Source of the DNA: Tabrizicola fusiformis
GTDB taxonomy: Bacteria > Pseudomonadota > Alphaproteobacteria > Rhodobacterales > Rhodobacteraceae
Assembly: GCF_013328815.1 (NCBI RefSeq)
Contig: NZ_JABUHN010000002.1
Location: 124,001 to 188,000 of the forward strand
Direction: 5' to 3'
Length of the DNA stretch: 64,000 nucleotides
Made by a program: the position numbers and the translations under genes. This document shows, piece by piece, positions 61,340 to 64,000 of this stretch (positions are counted from its first letter, which is position 1; each line of letters begins with the position of its first letter). The notes beneath the pieces are model-generated. The model saw only the letters and a list, made by a program, of their open reading frames with translations. It was not told the DNA's origin and did not search any database.

Positions 61340-61849
61340 TCAGCCGTCGGGCAGTTCCTGAAACCGGCCATGGGCATAGATCAGCGCGCCCGCGCCGTCG
61401 GTGCAGCGGATGGCGCGGACCCGGCCGATCAGGATGGTGTGGGTGGCGCGGTCGATCATCTCTTCCACGGTGCAGTCAAAGGCGGCGGGGGCGCCGACAA
61501 GCAGCGGCGCGCCAGTCACGGCGGTCTCCCAATCGGCGCCTTCATAGCGGGCGGCGCCCTTGATGCCGCCCTTGCCGGCAAACCGCTCGGCCACGGGACG
61601 GTGGGCGGCGCCAAGGGTGGACCAGCCAAAGCAGCCGTATTCCGCAAAAAGCGCGTGGGATGAGGCGTTGCGGTTGACGCAGGCCAGAACCAGCGGCGGT
61701 TCGGTGGACAGCGAAATGCCGGAGGTCACGACAAGCCCCGAGGCCCGTGCGCCGCTGCCCACGGTCAAGAGGCTGCAATGGCCGTGGACACCACGCATGG
61801 CGGTGCGGAATTCCTCGGGGGTGGGGTCGTCCGTGCTGTGGTCGGGCAT
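61340..61849 (-). CDS. flavin reductase family protein
   Basis: A 169-residue FMN-binding flavin reductase domain (VTSGISLSTEPPLVLACVNRNASSHALF). Such proteins supply reduced flavin to two-component monooxygenases; no large partner is beside it. It sits between the kynureninase-like and ribokinase genes, same strand. Confidence 0.85.
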   Translation of the reverse strand: MPDHSTDDPTPEEFRTAMRGVHGHCSLLTVGSGARASGLVVTSGISLSTEPPLVLACVNRNASSHALFAEYGCFGWSTLGAAHRPVAERFAGKGGIKGAARYEGADWETAVTGAPLLVGAPAAFDCTVEEMIDRATHTILIGRVRAIRCTDGAGALIYAHGRFQELPDG

Positions 61850-61878
61850 CTGGCGCCTTTCGGATCGGGGCCGTGGTT

Positions 61879-63000
61879 TCAGGCCAGCACCTCGGCAAGG
61901 GCGGCCAGCAGGGTTTCTGTGCCCGCCTCGGTCGTCAGGATGCCGGGGGAAAGGCGCAGCGTCTGGCCGCGGCTGTCGCTGGTCACGCCGCGGGCGCGCA
62001 GGGCGGCGACGGTTGCGGCCCCGGGGTGGCGGTCGGGCAGGCGCAGCATGACAGAACCGCCGCGCTTGCCCTCGGCCTCGGGCGTAATCAGCGGCAGGTT
62101 CAGCGCCTTGGCCCCGGCGATGATCCGTGCGGTCAGGCGGCGGTTATGCGCCAGCAGGGCTGCATGATCCTGTCCCGCGTGCCAGTCGAGCGCCGGAAGC
62201 GAGGCGACGGCGGACATCACCGCCGGCGTTCCTGCGTCAAAGCGGCGGATGTCGGGGGCAAAGGCAAAGCGGGTGATGTCCCAGTTGAACGGATTCTCCT
62301 GACTGAACCAGCCGCGCAGAACGGGCTGACAGCGGGCGATCAACTCGGGCGCGACATGCAGGATGCCTGCGCCGGGGGTGCCGCACATCCATTTCAGGCT
62401 GGTCGAGACGGTGAAATCCACCGCAGGCGCCGTCACGTCAAACGGCAGAAGGCCGGCGCCTTGGGTGATGTCCGCCCCGATCAGGCTGCCCATCTGCCGG
62501 CCATGCGCCACCATGCGGGCAAGGTCGATCCGGTGCGAAGAGGTGGAGGACACCCAGGTCAGCAGGGCAAGACCGACTTCGGGTGTCCATGCCTCAAGAA
62601 AATCGTCATCCTCGACATGGGCGGCGCCTTGCCGCAGCGGCACCGTTTTCAGCGTGAAGCCAAGGCGGGGGGCAAGGCCCTGCAACAGGAAATGGTTCGA
62701 CGGGAAGCAATCGGCCCCCACCAGAACCTGCCGCCCGCGCAGCACGTCTTCGGGCAGCGCGGTGAGCAGGGCATGGGTGGCGGCGGTCACGCTTTCGGCA
62801 TGGGTCAGGCTGCCTTCGGGCGCGTTCAGGATCGCACGCCAGCGGGCAAGGAAGCTTTGGCAGAGCGGCAGCACCGCGCCCCATTGGCTGTCATCCGGGC
62901 GGCCCCAGATGGCGGCAAATTCGGCCAGCGCCCGGGCAAGGTCGGCCGCCTTGCCGGGATACATCCCGATCGAGTGGTAAAGGAAATAGCTGTCGCCCAT
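61879..63000 (-). CDS. kynureninase-like class V aminotransferase-fold enzyme
   Basis: A 373-residue PLP enzyme. PLP-binding region SLIGADITQGAG, active-site Lys in STSLKWMCGTPGAG, and a C-terminal domain as in kynureninase (TVAALRARGVTSDSRG). The reaction may be kynurenine hydrolysis but no other kyn genes are near, so the specificity is uncertain. No strong ribosome binding site; ATG 63000 is preferred over 63009 and 63024 as the tightest start. Confidence 0.78.
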   Translation of the reverse strand: MGDSYFLYHSIGMYPGKAADLARALAEFAAIWGRPDDSQWGAVLPLCQSFLARWRAILNAPEGSLTHAESVTAATHALLTALPEDVLRGRQVLVGADCFPSNHFLLQGLAPRLGFTLKTVPLRQGAAHVEDDDFLEAWTPEVGLALLTWVSSTSSHRIDLARMVAHGRQMGSLIGADITQGAGLLPFDVTAPAVDFTVSTSLKWMCGTPGAGILHVAPELIARCQPVLRGWFSQENPFNWDITRFAFAPDIRRFDAGTPAVMSAVASLPALDWHAGQDHAALLAHNRRLTARIIAGAKALNLPLITPEAEGKRGGSVMLRLPDRHPGAATVAALRARGVTSDSRGQTLRLSPGILTTEAGTETLLAALAEVLA

Positions 63001-63115
63001 GTTGCCCATGCTGCGGCCCCCCATGCTCTGGCCCCGTCGCGTCCTGCCGGGGTTGTTCCACGGCAGGGGGCGGCTGGCAAGGGTCCGAGGCAGGGGGCAG
63101 AACGAAGGCGGGGCA

Positions 63116-63436
63116 TCAGTGCAGCGCGGCGCCGTCGCGGCGGATCGGCCAGCCGGGGCGGACGGGCGGCAGGGGGACGGGCAGGGGAAGGCAGCGCAAC
63201 ACCTGCACGCACCGCTCGCGCCGATATTGCGGATCGTTCAGGATCGGTTCGGGCAGAAGGGACGGGGCAAACCGGCTTTGCCGCAGCGTGATCAGTTCAA
63301 CCCGGGTCCAGCGGCCCTGTGCCGCCAGATCGGGACGTTGCAGCAGAAGCTGGCGCAAGGCCGCCTCCCGCGCTTTGAGCCGGGCGATTTCTGCCCGAAT
63401 ATCAGCGAGTTCATCGGCAGGGTGGAGTTTGTGCAA
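63116..63436 (-). CDS. small conserved protein with basic helix, unusual TTG start
   Basis: A 106-residue protein, unknown function. The first 35 residues form a heptad-like coiled coil (DELADIRAEIARLKAREAALRQLLL), and the rest is proline- and arginine-rich (LPEPILNDPQYRRERCVQVL). TTG 63436 is chosen since GGAGG stands five bases upstream and the protein (HKLHPADEL) begins sensibly there. Two Cys in the middle. The upstream 283 bp (63437-63719) hold no gene. Confidence 0.65.
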   Translation of the reverse strand: MHKLHPADELADIRAEIARLKAREAALRQLLLQRPDLAAQGRWTRVELITLRQSRFAPSLLPEPILNDPQYRRERCVQVLRCLPLPVPLPPVRPGWPIRRDGAALH

Positions 63437-63719
63437 GGCGGCCTCCGGTGCAGGATGGGGCGGATCGGGCCAGCCTTGCGCAAGAGGGTTAACGAATCCC
63501 CCAACAGGCCCTGCGACATCGCGAGCATGGGCGATGACGGTTGCATCTTGACAGCCGCCACATATCATATTCACTTAATGGAATATATTCGGCCGGGCAC
63601 CTGCCGGTTTTTGCACCCGTCTGCGACGAAAAACCCGCAGCCCGGCGTATCAGCCCTTGCAGGACAGGTTGCCCCGCCCTTCCTTATGTGGCAAGATGGA
63701 TGCAGGAATAACTAGACCG
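63437..63719. promoter_or_regulatory. gene-free region with divergent promoters
   Basis: Between the small minus-strand gene and pcm. It is AT-rich around 63560-63590, with a GAATATATTC palindrome (63581-63590) and TTGACA at 63548-63553, but no convincing -10 at 17 bp from it. Other hairpins (GTTTTT...AAAAAC region near 63610-63635) are weak. No gene seen. Confidence 0.35.
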
Positions 63720-63731
63720 ATGAGTTCAGAG

Positions 63732-64000
63732 ATGAGCGATTACACCGCCCGCCGCGTGATGATGGTCGATACCCAGGTCCGCCCCTCGGATGTGACCAAG
63801 TTTCCCATCATCGAAGCCATGCTCTCGGTCCCGCGTGAGGCATTCGTGCCCGCAGACCGCAGCGAGGCGGCCTATGTCGGCGAGAATGTGCCGCTGGCGC
63901 CGGGCAGGGTTGTGCTTGAGGCGCGCACTCTGGCCAAGATGCTGGACGCGCTGGACATTCAGCCGGGCGAGCTGGTGCTGGATATCGGTTGCGGCCTTGG
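63732..64000 (+). CDS. pcm: protein-L-isoaspartate O-methyltransferase, 3' end outside window
   Basis: The first 89 residues are visible. [31 protein letters not shown] and the SAM loop [10 protein letters not shown] identify PIMT, which repairs isoaspartyl residues. ATG 63732 is taken as the family start (MSDYTAR); ATG 63720 would add four residues. The gene runs off the right edge. Confidence 0.88.
   Translation, partial: MSDYTARRVMMVDTQVRPSDVTKFPIIEAMLSVPREAFVPADRSEAAYVGENVPLAPGRVVLEARTLAKMLDALDIQPGELVLDIGCGL

Overview
The window is high-GC, densely coded alphaproteobacterial DNA, most probably from a member of the Rhodobacteraceae related to Rhodobacter. The evidence is the gene content and order: PHA genes phaZ-phaC-phaP-phaR, an uptake [NiFe]-hydrogenase cluster in the hupTUV-hypF-hupSLC...hypE order known from Rhodobacter capsulatus, pyruvate carboxylase, and an H-NOX/diguanylate cyclase pair. 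No rRNA, phage, insertion sequence or CRISPR array was seen. Identifications come from reading the proteins and motifs, with no database search.

Layout. 1-7.2 kb: two alpha/beta hydrolases (the first cut by the window edge), the polyhydroxyalkanoate block (depolymerase diverging from synthase, then phasin and the repressor PhaR, with three CTGC-N3-GCAG PhaR-type boxes), a LysR regulator and a PhnA-type protein. 7.3-20.3 kb: pyruvate carboxylase, a ProC-like reductase, a UvrD-type helicase carrying an AT-richer in-frame insertion, an H-NOX-like protein overlapping an HNOBA-GGDEF cyclase, a NYN/LOTUS protein, and a sarcosine/dimethylglycine dehydrogenase divergent from a DeoR regulator. 20.3-40.2 kb: the complete hydrogenase system, all on the minus strand. 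HupT (kinase) and HupUV (H2 sensor) act with HupR (response regulator). HupSLC is the membrane enzyme, HupE probably imports nickel, and HupD/F/G/H/J/K with HypA-F build the NiFe centre and the Fe-S subunit. The small subunit has the two extra cysteines of oxygen-tolerant enzymes.

40.2-51.7 kb: a trimethylamine-dehydrogenase-like flavoprotein with a LysR regulator, DUF1028, RidA and flavin monooxygenase genes, an unusual pair of a fused 2-oxoacid dehydrogenase E1 and a FabD-like acyltransferase beside a divergent LysR gene, a CoA-binding protein preceded by a structured leader, and rlmB. 51.7-64 kb: a tRNA with Tyr anticodon, an arsenic operon (arsR divergent from a DUF6428-like gene, a two-domain arsenate reductase, ACR3 and an MFS transporter), dimethylargininase, a glycosyltransferase-like protein, glutaminase-hisH-hisB, ribokinase, flavin reductase, a kynureninase-like enzyme and the start of pcm.

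Intergenic DNA is rich in repeats: two GTAG-headed hairpin families resembling REP/BIME elements, a GGAGTATTT...AAGGTGCAAA family, and a run of three palindromes between hisH and hisB. The observations most worth following are the uvrD insertion, the H-NOX protein without its heme-ligand histidine, a dyad shared by the hupS and hupD upstream regions, the E1/acyltransferase pair, and the possible RNA ahead of the CoA-binding gene.
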